Assembly: GCA_030644725.1 (NCBI GenBank)
Contig: CP130629.1
Coordinates: forward strand, 1,047,572-1,111,571
Direction of reading: 5' to 3'
Source of the DNA: Candidatus Electrothrix communis
GTDB lineage: Bacteria; Desulfobacterota; Desulfobulbia; Desulfobulbales; Desulfobulbaceae
DNA length: 64,000 nucleotides
In this document: positions 52,454 to 61,752 of the stretch, piece after piece
Numbering within the stretch: the stretch's first letter is position 1
Layout: every line of letters begins with the position of its first letter
Position numbers and translations under genes: made by a program
The notes under the pieces: model-generated
Database searches by the model: none
Told to the model about the DNA's origin: nothing
The model's input: only the letters and a program-made list of their open reading frames with translations

Positions 52454-52696
52454 ATGATAGTCACTGATTGGATTCACAGCATTGCGGGTTTTTTTATTAT
52501 TGTCGGCCTTGCTTTGGGCTTTGACTGCGGCGGCAACTCGATCTTTGTTCACCAATACTTTCTCTTCCTGCCCCTTTTTGTCGGCCTGAACCTGTTTCAG
52601 TTCGGCTTCAGCAAATTCTGCCCGCTGGGCATTATCCTCAAGAAGCTGGGTGTGCCGGAAACCAGAAAAGGCGGCGGAAGTTGTTGCGGGAAATAA
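52454..52696 (+). CDS. DUF2892 (YgaP-like) membrane protein
   Basis: 80 residues with two membrane segments (WIHSIAGFFIIVGLALGF and FLFLPLFVGLNLFQFGFS), the conserved CPLGIILKKLG of DUF2892 and a Cys-rich end (GGGSCCGK). The DUF2892 family is often fused to rhodanese domains; here it stands alone. Function unknown. A ribosome site GCGGAGG precedes it. Confidence 0.8.
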   Translation: MIVTDWIHSIAGFFIIVGLALGFDCGGNSIFVHQYFLFLPLFVGLNLFQFGFSKFCPLGIILKKLGVPETRKGGGSCCGK

Positions 52697-52712
52697 GCGT
52701 GTAAGCTATCAG

Positions 52713-52740
52713 CAGCAGGGGGGATATTTTCACCCTGCTG
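52713..52740 (+). terminator. Hairpin after the DUF2892 gene
   Basis: CAGCAGGG and CCCTGCTG form an 8-bp stem around a 12-base loop soon after the stop codon. The T run is poor, so a moderate terminator at best. Confidence 0.5.
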
Positions 52741-53045
52741 CCTGCTCTTTCCATATTGTATTGGTTTCTCGATATTGCCGTAGCGCAGCAAACCCGGCAT
52801 TCTGTCCCTTTTGTTAACAGTATATATCTTCCGTACTACTTAACCGCACCGATCAGACCTACCAAATCTTGCCTTATTTCTAACTCGGTTCCCTCAGATC
52901 GAATTAACCCAAAAGAGTAATGAAAAAATCACATTACCTTCTTACTGTAGAATTGCGGAGATATCTGCAACATGCTATGATAGTTATTTTCTTCGTCTTA
53001 TCCTAGCCCATCCATTAATACACCTCATCTCTTTCACATGAGTTT
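52741..53045. other. 305-base gap without a recognised gene
   Basis: Between the DUF2892 hairpin and the M24 peptidase start. No gene, RNA or repeat recognised. Confidence 0.5.
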
Positions 53046-54143
53046 ATGATCAAACAACGCGTAAAAAAAATCCAGAAGGCCCTCCAGCGACGGAACCTGG
53101 ATGCCGTCCTCATTACTGAGCCACATAATCGGCGCTATTTAAGTGGCTACACAGCTACGGACCACGGTATCCAGGAAACTACAGGGGTGTTGCTTATCCC
53201 CAAAAAAGGCAAACCCTGGCTGCTAACAGATTCCCGTTTTGTCTTACAGGCAGAAGAGGAGGCCCAGGGCTTTACAGTTGAGCTCTACAAAAAAGGATTA
53301 TATGCCCTGCTCAAAAAACTATTACCAGCCTTGAACGTTCGACGCTTGGGTTTTGAAAGCCATTATTTTCTCCACTCATCTGCTGGCAAATTGGAGGAGA
53401 TGGCGGAGAAAATCAAGGTCGAGCTGGTCCCGCTGCTTGATTTGGTTGAACGGATGCGGATGATCAAGACCGAAGAAGAGATCCAGCAAATAAAAAAATC
53501 CGTCCTGTTGAACGAGCAGGTATTCCAATCCGTCCACAAGACGCTTGCTCCGGGCATGACCGAGCTTGAGATCGCCCTAGCCCTGGAACAGACCATGCGA
53601 AAAATGGGGGCTGAGGGTCCGAGTTTTGAGACTATTGTCGCCTTTGGCAGCAATGCGGCAAAACCCCATGCCGTGCCCACCAATCGGGTCTTGCAAGACG
53701 GTGAAATCGTCTTGGTTGATATGGGGTTGGTCCTGCAAGGATATTGTTCGGATATGACCCGCACCTTTGTTGTCGGTAAACCGAAGAAAAAATTTATCCA
53801 ACGTCTGCGGGTGGTGCGCAAGGCCCAACTGGCCGGGATAAAGGCCATCCGGGCCGGTGCTCTTTGTCGCCAAGTTGATCAGGCGGCCCGCAAGGTTATT
53901 GCTGATGCTGGCTATGGCGATTTTTTCGGGCATAGCCTGGGGCACGGGGTTGGACTGGCTGTCCATGAATCTCCGGGGCTGGGACCGAGAAACAGGAAAA
54001 AGCTTCAGGCCGGGATGATTGTCACCATTGAGCCGGGAATCTATCTCCCCAACTGGGGTGGAATCCGCTTGGAGAACATGGCAGTTGTCCGGGAGGAGGA
54101 TTGCGAAGTGCTCAACCAGGACACCACCGGGCTTGATCTCTAG
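53046..54143 (+). CDS. M24-family Xaa-Pro aminopeptidase
   Basis: 365 residues: an N-terminal creatinase-type domain (1-130; VLITEPHNRRYLSGYTATDHG) and a pita-bread catalytic domain. Metal ligands are visible in VLVDMGLVLQGYCSDMTR (two Asp), GHSLGHGVGLAVHE (His), IEPGIYL and IRLENMAVV (Glu). It removes N-terminal residues before proline. It is a separate unit, with its own hairpin at 54166-54183. Confidence 0.93.
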   Translation: MIKQRVKKIQKALQRRNLDAVLITEPHNRRYLSGYTATDHGIQETTGVLLIPKKGKPWLLTDSRFVLQAEEEAQGFTVELYKKGLYALLKKLLPALNVRRLGFESHYFLHSSAGKLEEMAEKIKVELVPLLDLVERMRMIKTEEEIQQIKKSVLLNEQVFQSVHKTLAPGMTELEIALALEQTMRKMGAEGPSFETIVAFGSNAAKPHAVPTNRVLQDGEIVLVDMGLVLQGYCSDMTRTFVVGKPKKKFIQRLRVVRKAQLAGIKAIRAGALCRQVDQAARKVIADAGYGDFFGHSLGHGVGLAVHESPGLGPRNRKKLQAGMIVTIEPGIYLPNWGGIRLENMAVVREEDCEVLNQDTTGLDL

Positions 54144-54165
54144 AATTTCAATAAAATAACGTTTA

Positions 54166-54183
54166 CCGTTTCATGTGAAACGG
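54166..54183 (+). terminator. Hairpin after the M24 peptidase
   Basis: CCGTTTCA, TG loop, TGAAACGG, followed by ATTTTG. An 8-bp perfect stem shortly after the stop codon; weak T run. Confidence 0.55.
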
Positions 54184-54236
54184 ATTTTGCGGTTTTAAAG
54201 AAAATATATAAAAATTAACACAAGGAGAATCTGATC

Positions 54237-55403
54237 ATGAAGCATCTATCCCTGTTACTCCTCTGCTGCTCAGCACTCTGCTGGACCGCTGCCGGATACA
54301 GCCATGAGCTCCCAGAGGGAGCTGTTCCTTTGGTAAAATCTAAAGAATGCGCTCCCTGCCATCCCACCATCTACAGGGAATGGCAAGAATCATTTCACGC
54401 CAAGTCCTCAACCCTCAAGGACCCAGCCCACGGGGCGGTTCATCAGGCCTTTCTCAAGGCTATGGAGAAAAAAGGCAAAAAAGGTAATTACCATTGCGCC
54501 AACTGCCATGCCCCAATGGCTAATAATATTAAAGACTTGATGACCGGTGCAGCTGAGCTCGATAGCGAAAACTGGACCCATACAGAGGGCACAGGCTGCA
54601 CCTTTTGCCATCGCATTGAATCCATTGTCGAGAAAGAAAATTTCAATCAGTATCGACTGAATAAGGACGGTGCCTTTCATACCAGTAGACCTGCCAAAGA
54701 AAATCTTCCGCATAAGACAGGGCCTTCAGCCTTATTTGCTGAGGGTAAGGTCTGTATGGGCTGCCATAGCCATAAGCTGAACGGGAAAAAAGTGCCTATC
54801 TGCATGATGAAGGACGAGGCCCAAGGCAATTGCCTTGAATGCCATATGCCTGCGGTCGAGGGCAGAGCCGCCGTAGGAACAGATGGCAAAACCCATCGTT
54901 CGCACAAGATGCCTGGCGGCCATGATATAGAGATGCTGAAAAAGGCGGCAACCCTTGATGCGAAAATTACCTCTGAAGGCGAAGAACGCAGCCTTGTGGT
55001 GACGGTACAAAACATGATCAAGCATACCTTTCCCTCAACCAATCCCATGCGCATCGCCTTTGTTAAGGTGGTTGCCAAGGATAAGGACGGGAAAAAGGTT
55101 TGGGAGAATTTTAAAGAAAGCCCGATGGAAGATAAGCAGGCCCTGTTCTTTAAGGCGTTTAAGGCTGGAGAAAAGGTCGGGGTACCGTCCTGGGCTGCTG
55201 AGGCTGTTGCCTTTGATACACGGCTCAAGGCCGGAGAGACACGCGAGATCACCTATCCGCTTGCAGACCCGGCAATCAGCCAGGTGGATGTGATGCTGAT
55301 CTACCGCCTCTTCCCGCCCAAGGCAATTAAGGGCTTTGGAATTCCTGAAGACGGGGTGAATGAAAAAGCCTACCCGGTGGCCAAGAAGAGCCTGACCCTG
55401 TAA
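54237..55403 (+). CDS. Pentahaem c-type cytochrome (c554/NapC-like)
   Basis: 388 residues. Signal peptide MKHLSLLLLCCSALCWTAAG. Five CxxCH haem sites in order: CAPCH, CANCH, CTFCH, CMGCH and CLECH, all within the first 210 residues. A C-terminal beta-rich domain (VVTVQNMIKHTFPSTNPM onwards) may be a Cu-like or redox-partner fold. Preceded by AAGGAGAATCTGATC. The layout resembles the cytochrome c554 family of periplasmic electron carriers in sulfate reducers. Confidence 0.92.
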   Translation: MKHLSLLLLCCSALCWTAAGYSHELPEGAVPLVKSKECAPCHPTIYREWQESFHAKSSTLKDPAHGAVHQAFLKAMEKKGKKGNYHCANCHAPMANNIKDLMTGAAELDSENWTHTEGTGCTFCHRIESIVEKENFNQYRLNKDGAFHTSRPAKENLPHKTGPSALFAEGKVCMGCHSHKLNGKKVPICMMKDEAQGNCLECHMPAVEGRAAVGTDGKTHRSHKMPGGHDIEMLKKAATLDAKITSEGEERSLVVTVQNMIKHTFPSTNPMRIAFVKVVAKDKDGKKVWENFKESPMEDKQALFFKAFKAGEKVGVPSWAAEAVAFDTRLKAGETREITYPLADPAISQVDVMLIYRLFPPKAIKGFGIPEDGVNEKAYPVAKKSLTL

Positions 55404-55440
55404 GAGATTTCTCAATAAAAAAATCTCTGGTGTACAAAAC

Positions 55441-55470
55441 CGTAGGGGTAATTCATGAATTACCCCTACG
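55441..55470. repeat. 30-bp perfect palindrome between convergent genes
   Basis: CGTAGGGGTAATTCA and TGAATTACCCCTACG are exact reverse complements. The ends GTAGGGG/CCCCTAC are shared with the dispersed GTAGGGGCGA repeats, but the centre is different. It lies between the converging pentahaem cytochrome and rlpA genes and may terminate transcription in both directions. Confidence 0.8.
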
Positions 55471-55509
55471 GTGGTGACAGAGCAGATTGATGGTCATATC
55501 CCTTCGCTC

Positions 55510-56679
55510 TTACTTGACCGCTATCTTGTCGGCCAACTCTTTCCTTCCCTTCAGGGCTATCTTTTTACTTTTTTTCGGTGGGTCATCCCTCGCAATAACA
55601 AAGGCGTGTTCATAGCCCTGCTTGCTCAGCTCCTCTTTATGTTTTTTTGCTTCCTTTAAGGAAGTACTGCTGAACACCAGAACCCGAAAAAGACTGGCTC
55701 CGGCTGCGGCAAATTCCTGGATGATCACATTCCGTCCTTTGCCAGCAAAGGTACGTGCCAGCTTGCGGGCCTTCTTTTTCTTTTCAAAGCTGGCGACCTG
55801 AATGTAAAAATTGCCCTTATCAAAGTCTTGGCGGACTCGCTGTTTCTTGCCGTTGGGAAGGATAACCGCGCACATGGCTCCGGTATCGCGGACCAAGGCT
55901 TGAGATTTTGCTTGAGACCTTGCCTTGGATATTTTCATTTTTCCCTGCGCAACAAGGACAGGGATACCTCCTTCCTCTTCTTTCTCTTTTTTCCGTCCTC
56001 CCTGATTTTCCTCCGCTGCATCAGCAACGAGTTCCTGGTCTGTATCCTGCTCATTTGTTGCGCAAAGGGCGATCAGCTGCACTTTCTCTGTCCCGTGTTG
56101 GACAACCCCCAGCTTCTTGGCCGTGGTATAACTCAGATCAATAATTCGGCCATCAACAAAGGGACCTCGGTCATTGATACGAACAGTGGTTGTCTTGCCA
56201 TTGGTCAGATTCTTCACCAAGAGCATGGTGTTCATAGGCAGGGTCTTATGGGCCGCTGTCACCCCGTACATATCATAGGTCTCGCCGTTGGCAGTTTTGC
56301 GACCGTGAAAAGGATCACCGTACCAGGAGGCCAGCCCTGTTTCCTCGTAGCCCTCAGCAGAAGAAATGGGACAATAGGTCTGCCCCTCAATGACATAAGG
56401 ACGTTGGGTTGCGGGCAGTTTTTTCCGCTTCTTTTTTTTCTGTTGTTTGCCCTGCTGTTCCGACTCCTCTTGTTGTCCAGACTCTGCTTCTTTTTTTTCT
56501 TGTTCTTTCTTTCTTTTCTCTTCTTCTTTTTTCTCAAGCGCTTCAATCTCAGAAGCAGGGTTTCTGGACTCTGAAGAAAGCTTTTTACGCATACAGCCGT
56601 TCATAAGTAGCAGCAGGCAGAGCAACAGGAGGGGGGCAAGGACAAGATTCTTCCAGCGAGATGATTTTGTTGTGCTCAT
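55510..56679 (-). CDS. rlpA: RlpA-like septal lytic transglycosylase with SPOR domain
   Basis: 389 residues: lipoprotein signal with lipobox LMNGC, a Lys/Glu/Gln-rich low-complexity linker (45-85), the double-psi barrel RlpA domain (GLASWYGDPFHGRKTANGE, VRINDRGPFVDGRIIDLS) and a C-terminal SPOR domain (FYIQVASFEKKKKARKLAR) that binds denuded glycan at division sites. It cleaves glycan strands without stem peptides. Normal length for the family. Confidence 0.93.
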   Translation of the reverse strand: MSTTKSSRWKNLVLAPLLLLCLLLLMNGCMRKKLSSESRNPASEIEALEKKEEEKRKKEQEKKEAESGQQEESEQQGKQQKKKKRKKLPATQRPYVIEGQTYCPISSAEGYEETGLASWYGDPFHGRKTANGETYDMYGVTAAHKTLPMNTMLLVKNLTNGKTTTVRINDRGPFVDGRIIDLSYTTAKKLGVVQHGTEKVQLIALCATNEQDTDQELVADAAEENQGGRKKEKEEEGGIPVLVAQGKMKISKARSQAKSQALVRDTGAMCAVILPNGKKQRVRQDFDKGNFYIQVASFEKKKKARKLARTFAGKGRNVIIQEFAAAGASLFRVLVFSSTSLKEAKKHKEELSKQGYEHAFVIARDDPPKKSKKIALKGRKELADKIAVK

Positions 56680-56692
56680 CGTTTTTCTCTGA

Positions 56693-58246
56693 TTACTGTT
56701 TATCGACTCTTTCTACATCTTGCGGAGAGAGCAGATGCAGAAAACGTTGTTCATAAAAAAGGCCTGCCGGACCAGTAGTGTGCGGGGTGTAGGGCAGCAG
56801 CCCCTCGTCTTTTCCGGTCAGGTTATCAAAATCAGCAAGGATTTCTCCGTCCTCATCAACAGCGGAAAGTCGCAGGTCAAGGATGGGGCGAAATACCTTG
56901 ATGAGACCATCCGTATCTTTACGTATCAGGATATCCTCCCAGCGACGTTTGGTAAAACCGGTATACCAGATGCCTGCTTTTCGCTGGCCAGTGACCTGAT
57001 CAGGCAGAGAAGGGGTCAGCGAGTCTTCCTCGCTGTACATATTATGCTCAACAAAGCGTTCCACTTCAGAGCTGGATTGGGCAGCAAGGCGCTCCCAGGG
57101 ATCGGCATCATCAGAGTAGCTGAGCAGTAAATGGGTTGCCTGATCATTATAGGTCCATTGGGCATGGCAAACCTGGCAGGTAACGCTGTCTTTATACTTG
57201 GCATGGGCCGGATGCTCCAGGCGCGGAACCAATCGCTCCTGCTCGTCGCCCTGAATTTTCAGGAGGAGTTTTTTCCCGTCTGCACGAAGATTGGCAAGGG
57301 AGGGTGAGACATCATCAGAGGCATCTCCAGAGACACCAAGGGCATGGCAGTCCACACATTGTACAGAAGGCTTTTTGCCGGATAGCTCAGCGCCGCTATG
57401 ACAATCCAGGCAGGTCATGCCGCGCTGTTGATGGATATCCGGGACGAGATTATGCAATTCCATCCCGTAGGGCCGGAGAACAGGGGCCCTGGTGGCAAAG
57501 GGCGTGCTGTACGACCAATCATGGTCCTGCTCATAGCTGCCATCAAAATCACTGCCCACATGGTTGCCGTAATGGCAGCTCAGGCATTGGCGTTTGCCCG
57601 GTCGGATAAAGGCATGGTTGGGTTTCCCCTCCCCGCTGCTCGTCAGCTTGCCATCCGTATACTGGAGATGACAGGCTGCGCATCCGCTGCCGTGTCGAAC
57701 ATAGAGGTAATTATCCCCCTTGCTGTACACATGGCAACGCAGGCATTGGCGGCGGAGCAGATCGTTCACCAGCTCCTCTTTGGTCTGCGGGGGCCCCTCA
57801 CCCTCTGGAATCTCTGTCAGGTTATTCAGCGGAGAAAGATCAAAATGTCCCCGAACCAGGTTGACGGCATTGCTCATGGTGAAATGGCTTGACTGCCCAC
57901 AGCGCTTCAGCTGTTCAGCATGGCATTTACCGCAGGTCGCCTCCATGTGTTCCGGGCTTGCTGCCTGGGCTATCATGCCCTCATGAGCCGATTCCTTGTC
58001 GTTTGTCTCGTTATTGCCCTGATGGCAGTCAGTGCAGGCAAGATCATGGGCGCTATCTGTTTGTATTTTGCTATGGCAGGCTTGGCAGCCAGGAGCAGGG
58101 GGTGATGATGGCGAAGTTTTTTGAACCGCTGCCGCTGTCGGCTTTACTTCAGGTGGTGGAACAGGAGCAGCCTTTTTTTCTTCCTCACTGCATCCGAGGA
58201 GCTGGAGTAGAAAAAAAAGGGCAAATAATGTGAAATGGTGTCTCAT
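56693..58246 (-). CDS. Nonahaem c-type cytochrome lipoprotein
   Basis: 517 residues from ATG 58246 (RHHFTLFALFFLLQLLGCSEEE: lipobox LLGC, so membrane-anchored). Nine CxxCH sites in order: CQACH, CTDCH, CGKCH, CLRCH, CAACH, CLSCH, CLDCH, CVDCH and CQVCH. A 15-codon upstream extension lacks homology. The Pro-rich linker after the lipobox and the spread of haems fit outer-membrane or periplasmic wire-type cytochromes of sulfate reducers. Which electron donors and acceptors it joins is not shown by the sequence. Confidence 0.92.
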   Translation of the reverse strand: MRHHFTLFALFFLLQLLGCSEEEKKAAPVPPPEVKPTAAAVQKTSPSSPPAPGCQACHSKIQTDSAHDLACTDCHQGNNETNDKESAHEGMIAQAASPEHMEATCGKCHAEQLKRCGQSSHFTMSNAVNLVRGHFDLSPLNNLTEIPEGEGPPQTKEELVNDLLRRQCLRCHVYSKGDNYLYVRHGSGCAACHLQYTDGKLTSSGEGKPNHAFIRPGKRQCLSCHYGNHVGSDFDGSYEQDHDWSYSTPFATRAPVLRPYGMELHNLVPDIHQQRGMTCLDCHSGAELSGKKPSVQCVDCHALGVSGDASDDVSPSLANLRADGKKLLLKIQGDEQERLVPRLEHPAHAKYKDSVTCQVCHAQWTYNDQATHLLLSYSDDADPWERLAAQSSSEVERFVEHNMYSEEDSLTPSLPDQVTGQRKAGIWYTGFTKRRWEDILIRKDTDGLIKVFRPILDLRLSAVDEDGEILADFDNLTGKDEGLLPYTPHTTGPAGLFYEQRFLHLLSPQDVERVDKQ

Positions 58247-58335
58247 AATCTTGACAGTGTAGCCTAACCATGCTACATGGATAAAGCTCAAATAAAGAGC
58301 GGGGTGATTGACTCGCTTTTGCGCACAGAAAAAAT

Positions 58336-58412
58336 GCCGATATAGCTCAGCTTGGTAGAGCGGCTGATTCGTAATCAGTAGGTCTCCGGTTCAAGTCCGG
58401 ATATCGGCTCCA
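58336..58412 (+). tRNA. tRNA-Thr (anticodon CGT), CCA encoded
   Basis: 77 bases from GCCGATA to CGGCTCCA: acceptor arms GCCGATA/TATCGGC, D loop CTCAGCTTGGTAGAG, anticodon stem-loop with loop TTCGTAA, so the anticodon is CGT (codon ACG), TPsiC arm CCGGTTCAAGTCCGG, and encoded CCA. It stands just before a type I restriction-modification island, as tRNA genes often do. Confidence 0.96.
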
Positions 58413-58871
58413 GTAATATCAAGCGGTTGTGCCTTTTAGGTGCAGTCGCTTTTTTTGTTTCTAGCTTATCGTCCCACACTCCCCCCACTTTTCGGGTCAT
58501 GGGGTGACAACCTGCCAAAAAGCATCCTAAAAAAATATCTGATCTGGTGCAATCACAAAATAAAGAATCAGGCAACGGTATGTGCAAATTTAATGGTGTA
58601 ATTTTTTTCCACCTGCCGATTTACGTCCTCTGTAAACGCATTGTACAACGCCGTCCCATTCTATAGCCCCTCGGCCTCTCCTGTACACCTTATCCACGCT
58701 CTGCCCTGTTCAAAGTTACCATGTCACAACTCATAGGGGGATGTGTCATCTTGCCTAATTCCTTGCACCTACTCACCCGCTATGCTAAGACCTTGTAATA
58801 CTTTTCCAACAGCACAACATTCATATAAATACCGCTCCCGGAGAACGGAAAATCAGGAAAACATACACAAC
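58413..58871. other. 459-base gap without a recognised gene
   Basis: Between tRNA-Thr and hsdM. Open frames (minus 58375-58587, plus from 58743) have no recognised domains; the plus-strand frame just continues upstream of the true hsdM start. No attachment-site repeat of the tRNA 3' end was found within the window. Confidence 0.5.
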
Positions 58872-60413
58872 ATGGCCAAGAAAAACAAGACCGAAGAACC
58901 CATAGAAAAGCAGCTGTTCAAGGCCGCAGATAAGCTCCGCAAAAATATTGATGCAGCAGAGTATAAGCACGTTGTGTTAGGGCTGATCTTCTTGAAATAT
59001 ATTTCTGATTCCTTTGAAGACCTGCATACAAAGCTTGTTGCCGGTGCAGGGGAATATGAAGATGCTGATCCGGAAGACAAGGACGAATATACAGCAGAAA
59101 ACGTTTTCTTTGTTCCGCAAAATGCCCGCTGGTCTCATCTGCTTTCACGGGCCAAGTTGCCCGAGATCGGCAAAGACATTGACACGGCAATGGATGCCAT
59201 TGAAAAAGAAAACCCTTCTCTCAAAGGCGTGCTGCCCAAGGTCTACGCCCGCCAACAGCTTGACCCTGCCTCGCTGGGCGGTCTTATCGACCTAATAGGA
59301 AATATAGCCTTCGGTGATGCCAAGGCCCGCAGTGCTGATGTGCTTGGTCATGTGTTTGAATACTTCCTGGGTGAATTTGCTTTAGCTGAAGGCAAAAAGG
59401 GGGGCCAGTTCTACACCCCTCGGTCAGTGGTGCAGCTACTGGTTGCAATGCTGGAGCCCTACAAAGGCCGGGTGCTTGATCCTTGTTGCGGATCTGGGGG
59501 AATGTTTATTCAATCAGAAAAGTTTGTGGTCGAGCATCAGGGCCGAATCAATGATATTTCCATCTATGGGCAGGAAAGCAACCGGACAACGTGGCGGCTG
59601 GCCAAAATGAATCTGGCAATCCGCCAAATAGAAAGCTCTCAGGTGCAATGGAACAATGAGGGCTCGTTTCTCAATAATGCCCATAAGGATTTAAAGGCTG
59701 ATTATGTCATAGCCAACCCGCCTTTTAATGATAGCGATTGGAGCGGGGATCAGCTGCGCAACGACGGACGGTGGAAATACGGAACACCGCCTGCCGGGAA
59801 TGCAAATTATGCCTGGATTCAACATTTCCTCTATCATCTGAATCCTCAAGGGCAGGCCGGGTTTGTGCTGGCAAAGGGTGCGCTGACCTCAAATACCTCC
59901 GGTGAAGGGGAAATCAGAAAATCCTTGGTTGAAGCGCGGTTGGTTGACTGCATTGTCAATCTTCCGGCAAAGCTCTTTCTTAATACGCAGATTCCGGCCT
60001 CGTTATGGTTTCTCAGTCGGAACAGAGCAAGCGGTGATTTTCGCAATCGGGTTGATGAAATCCTGTTCATTGATGCCCGCAACATGGGCCACCTGATCAA
60101 CCGGCGCACCCGTGAGTTTTCCGATGAGGATCTCAGCACCATTACTGAAACCTATCATGCATGGCGCAATCCGGATGGTGATTATGAAGATGTGAAAGGG
60201 TTTTGTAAATCCGCTGCGGTCAAGGAGGTGGCAGAACTGGGCTATGTGCTCACACCGGGGCGCTATGTGGGCTTGGCTGTTGAAGAGGATGATTTTGACT
60301 TTAAGGAACGCTTCACGACCTTGCAGGCGGAGTTTGCAGAGCAGTTGCAGGAGGAAGAGCGGTTGAATGGGGTGATTGCTGAGAAGTTGGCAAAGGTGGT
60401 TGTTGATGGATGA
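58872..60413 (+). CDS. hsdM: Type I restriction-modification methyltransferase subunit HsdM
   Basis: 513 residues from ATG 58872 (KNKTEEPIEKQLFKAADKLR). Upstream frame extension of 43 codons has no homology. N-terminal HsdM helical domain (LGLIFLKYISDSFEDL), SAM motif I VLDPCCGSGGMFIQSE, and the N6-adenine motif IV NPPF in YVIANPPFNDSDW. It methylates adenine in the HsdS-specified target. The stop overlaps the hsdS start by a few bases. Confidence 0.95.
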   Translation: MAKKNKTEEPIEKQLFKAADKLRKNIDAAEYKHVVLGLIFLKYISDSFEDLHTKLVAGAGEYEDADPEDKDEYTAENVFFVPQNARWSHLLSRAKLPEIGKDIDTAMDAIEKENPSLKGVLPKVYARQQLDPASLGGLIDLIGNIAFGDAKARSADVLGHVFEYFLGEFALAEGKKGGQFYTPRSVVQLLVAMLEPYKGRVLDPCCGSGGMFIQSEKFVVEHQGRINDISIYGQESNRTTWRLAKMNLAIRQIESSQVQWNNEGSFLNNAHKDLKADYVIANPPFNDSDWSGDQLRNDGRWKYGTPPAGNANYAWIQHFLYHLNPQGQAGFVLAKGALTSNTSGEGEIRKSLVEARLVDCIVNLPAKLFLNTQIPASLWFLSRNRASGDFRNRVDEILFIDARNMGHLINRRTREFSDEDLSTITETYHAWRNPDGDYEDVKGFCKSAAVKEVAELGYVLTPGRYVGLAVEEDDFDFKERFTTLQAEFAEQLQEEERLNGVIAEKLAKVVVDG

Positions 60414-60702
60414 GTGGAAGGAAACAACCTTAAGTGAAGTTACATCTATTCTTGGAGATGGTCTTCACGGTACGCCAATATATGATGAAACTGGCGAATA
60501 TTTTTTTATAAATGGAAATAACTTAAACAATGGAAAGATTCTTATTAAAGAGAATACTAAAAAAGCAAATGCGGATGAGTATGAAAAGTATAAAAAAGAT
60601 TTAAATGACAGGACAATTTTTGTGTCCATTAATGGCACATTGGGGAATATAGCGCTGTATAATGGCGAAAAATGTATTTTGGGTAAAAGCGCTTGTTGGA
60701 CG
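60406..60702 (+). pseudogene. hsdS: HsdS specificity subunit, 5' fragment split by insertion
   Basis: MDEWKETTLSEVTSILGDGL starts the first target-recognition domain, overlapping the hsdM stop. It continues through NDRTIFVSINGTLGNIALYN to about ILGKSAC, where homology ends. The reading then passes into the inserted element (WTKPLRGRQTP). The missing remainder starts again at about 63157. So both halves are of one gene interrupted by about 2.45 kb. Confidence 0.8.
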
Positions 60703-60842
60703 AAGCCGCTACGCGGCAGACAAACCCCGTACATCCACCTCTGCGGTGAATATCTTGTAGCAGCCTATATCTTTTGCAATAATAGTATAACGGCAATGCA
60801 AGTGCACTGCCATTATCCTATTATTACACAGAGGAGGTTACA

Positions 60843-61752
60843 ATGAACTGCACGATGCCAAGCGATCCACACTTCAATCTGCTTTATCAAAAACATATCA
60901 AACATCTGAAACTTAACGGCTTACAACCAAAGACCATTGATGCCTATTCACGGTCGATCAGGCGAATCGGCAATTATTTCGAGTGTCAAATCGACAATCT
61001 CACATCCGACCAGCTCCTTGATTACTTTAACGAACTTTTGGATTGTCGCTCATGGAGCGCAGTCAAGCTCGACCTGTATGGGCTGAAGTTCTTTTATTCC
61101 AGGGTGCTGAACAGAACCTGGGAGGATATCCCCTGATCAAACCGCCCAAGGTTTCAAGGATTCCAGATATTCTCACGGTCGAGCAGCTCCATCAACTGGT
61201 TGCCGCCACCGGCAAACTGAGCTACAAGGTCTTTTTTCACTAGCCTACTCACTGGGGCTGCGCCTCGGCGAGGGCATTGCCCTGAAAACAAGCGACATTG
61301 ACGCCAGCAATAGGCGGGTCCACATTCGCGACGCCAAAGGCAACAAGGACAGGCTGGTTCCTTTGCCTGAAAAAACCCTTCAGATTCTAAGAAATTTCTG
61401 GTCCGTTCACCAGCACCCCAAATTCCTCTTTCCAAACAGGAAACGGGGACTGAAAAACGTCCACTTGGTTGAAACGCCTTTAAATCGAGGAGGTATTCAA
61501 GCTGCCATGAAGGCTGTGGTTGGACAGCTCAACATAAAAAAAATCTCATGCCATTCCCTGCGCCACAGTTATGCCACCCATATGTTGGAAGCCGGGGTTG
61601 ACCTTGTTGAACTCCAACAGATACTCGGTCATGTCAGCATCCTGACCACATCCCGATATACCCATCTTACCGCTGTCACCAACAGCAACGCCCGTCAGGC
61701 CGTCAACTCCCTGACCGATACCTTTGATATCACTTGGGAGGGCGTCAAATGA
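60843..61752 (+). CDS. Tyrosine recombinase of the IS91-like element (frame broken twice)
   Basis: N-terminal SAM-like domain (1-95; KHIKHLKLNGLQPKTIDAYSRS, typed as HLKLNGLQPKTIDAYS) and a catalytic domain with R (SLGLRLGEGIALK), HxxR (CHSLRHSYATHM) and YTHL tyrosine (TTSRYTHLTAVT). Frames break after NRTWEDIP (one C missing in CCCC, about 61135) and after SYKVFFH (one T missing, about 61235). With those added the protein is about 304 residues. It is coupled to the transposase by an ATGA overlap. Confidence 0.85.

Noticed and set aside
58375-58587. Minus-strand ORF overlapping the tRNA
   Set aside because: Runs antisense through tRNA-Thr and has no homology.
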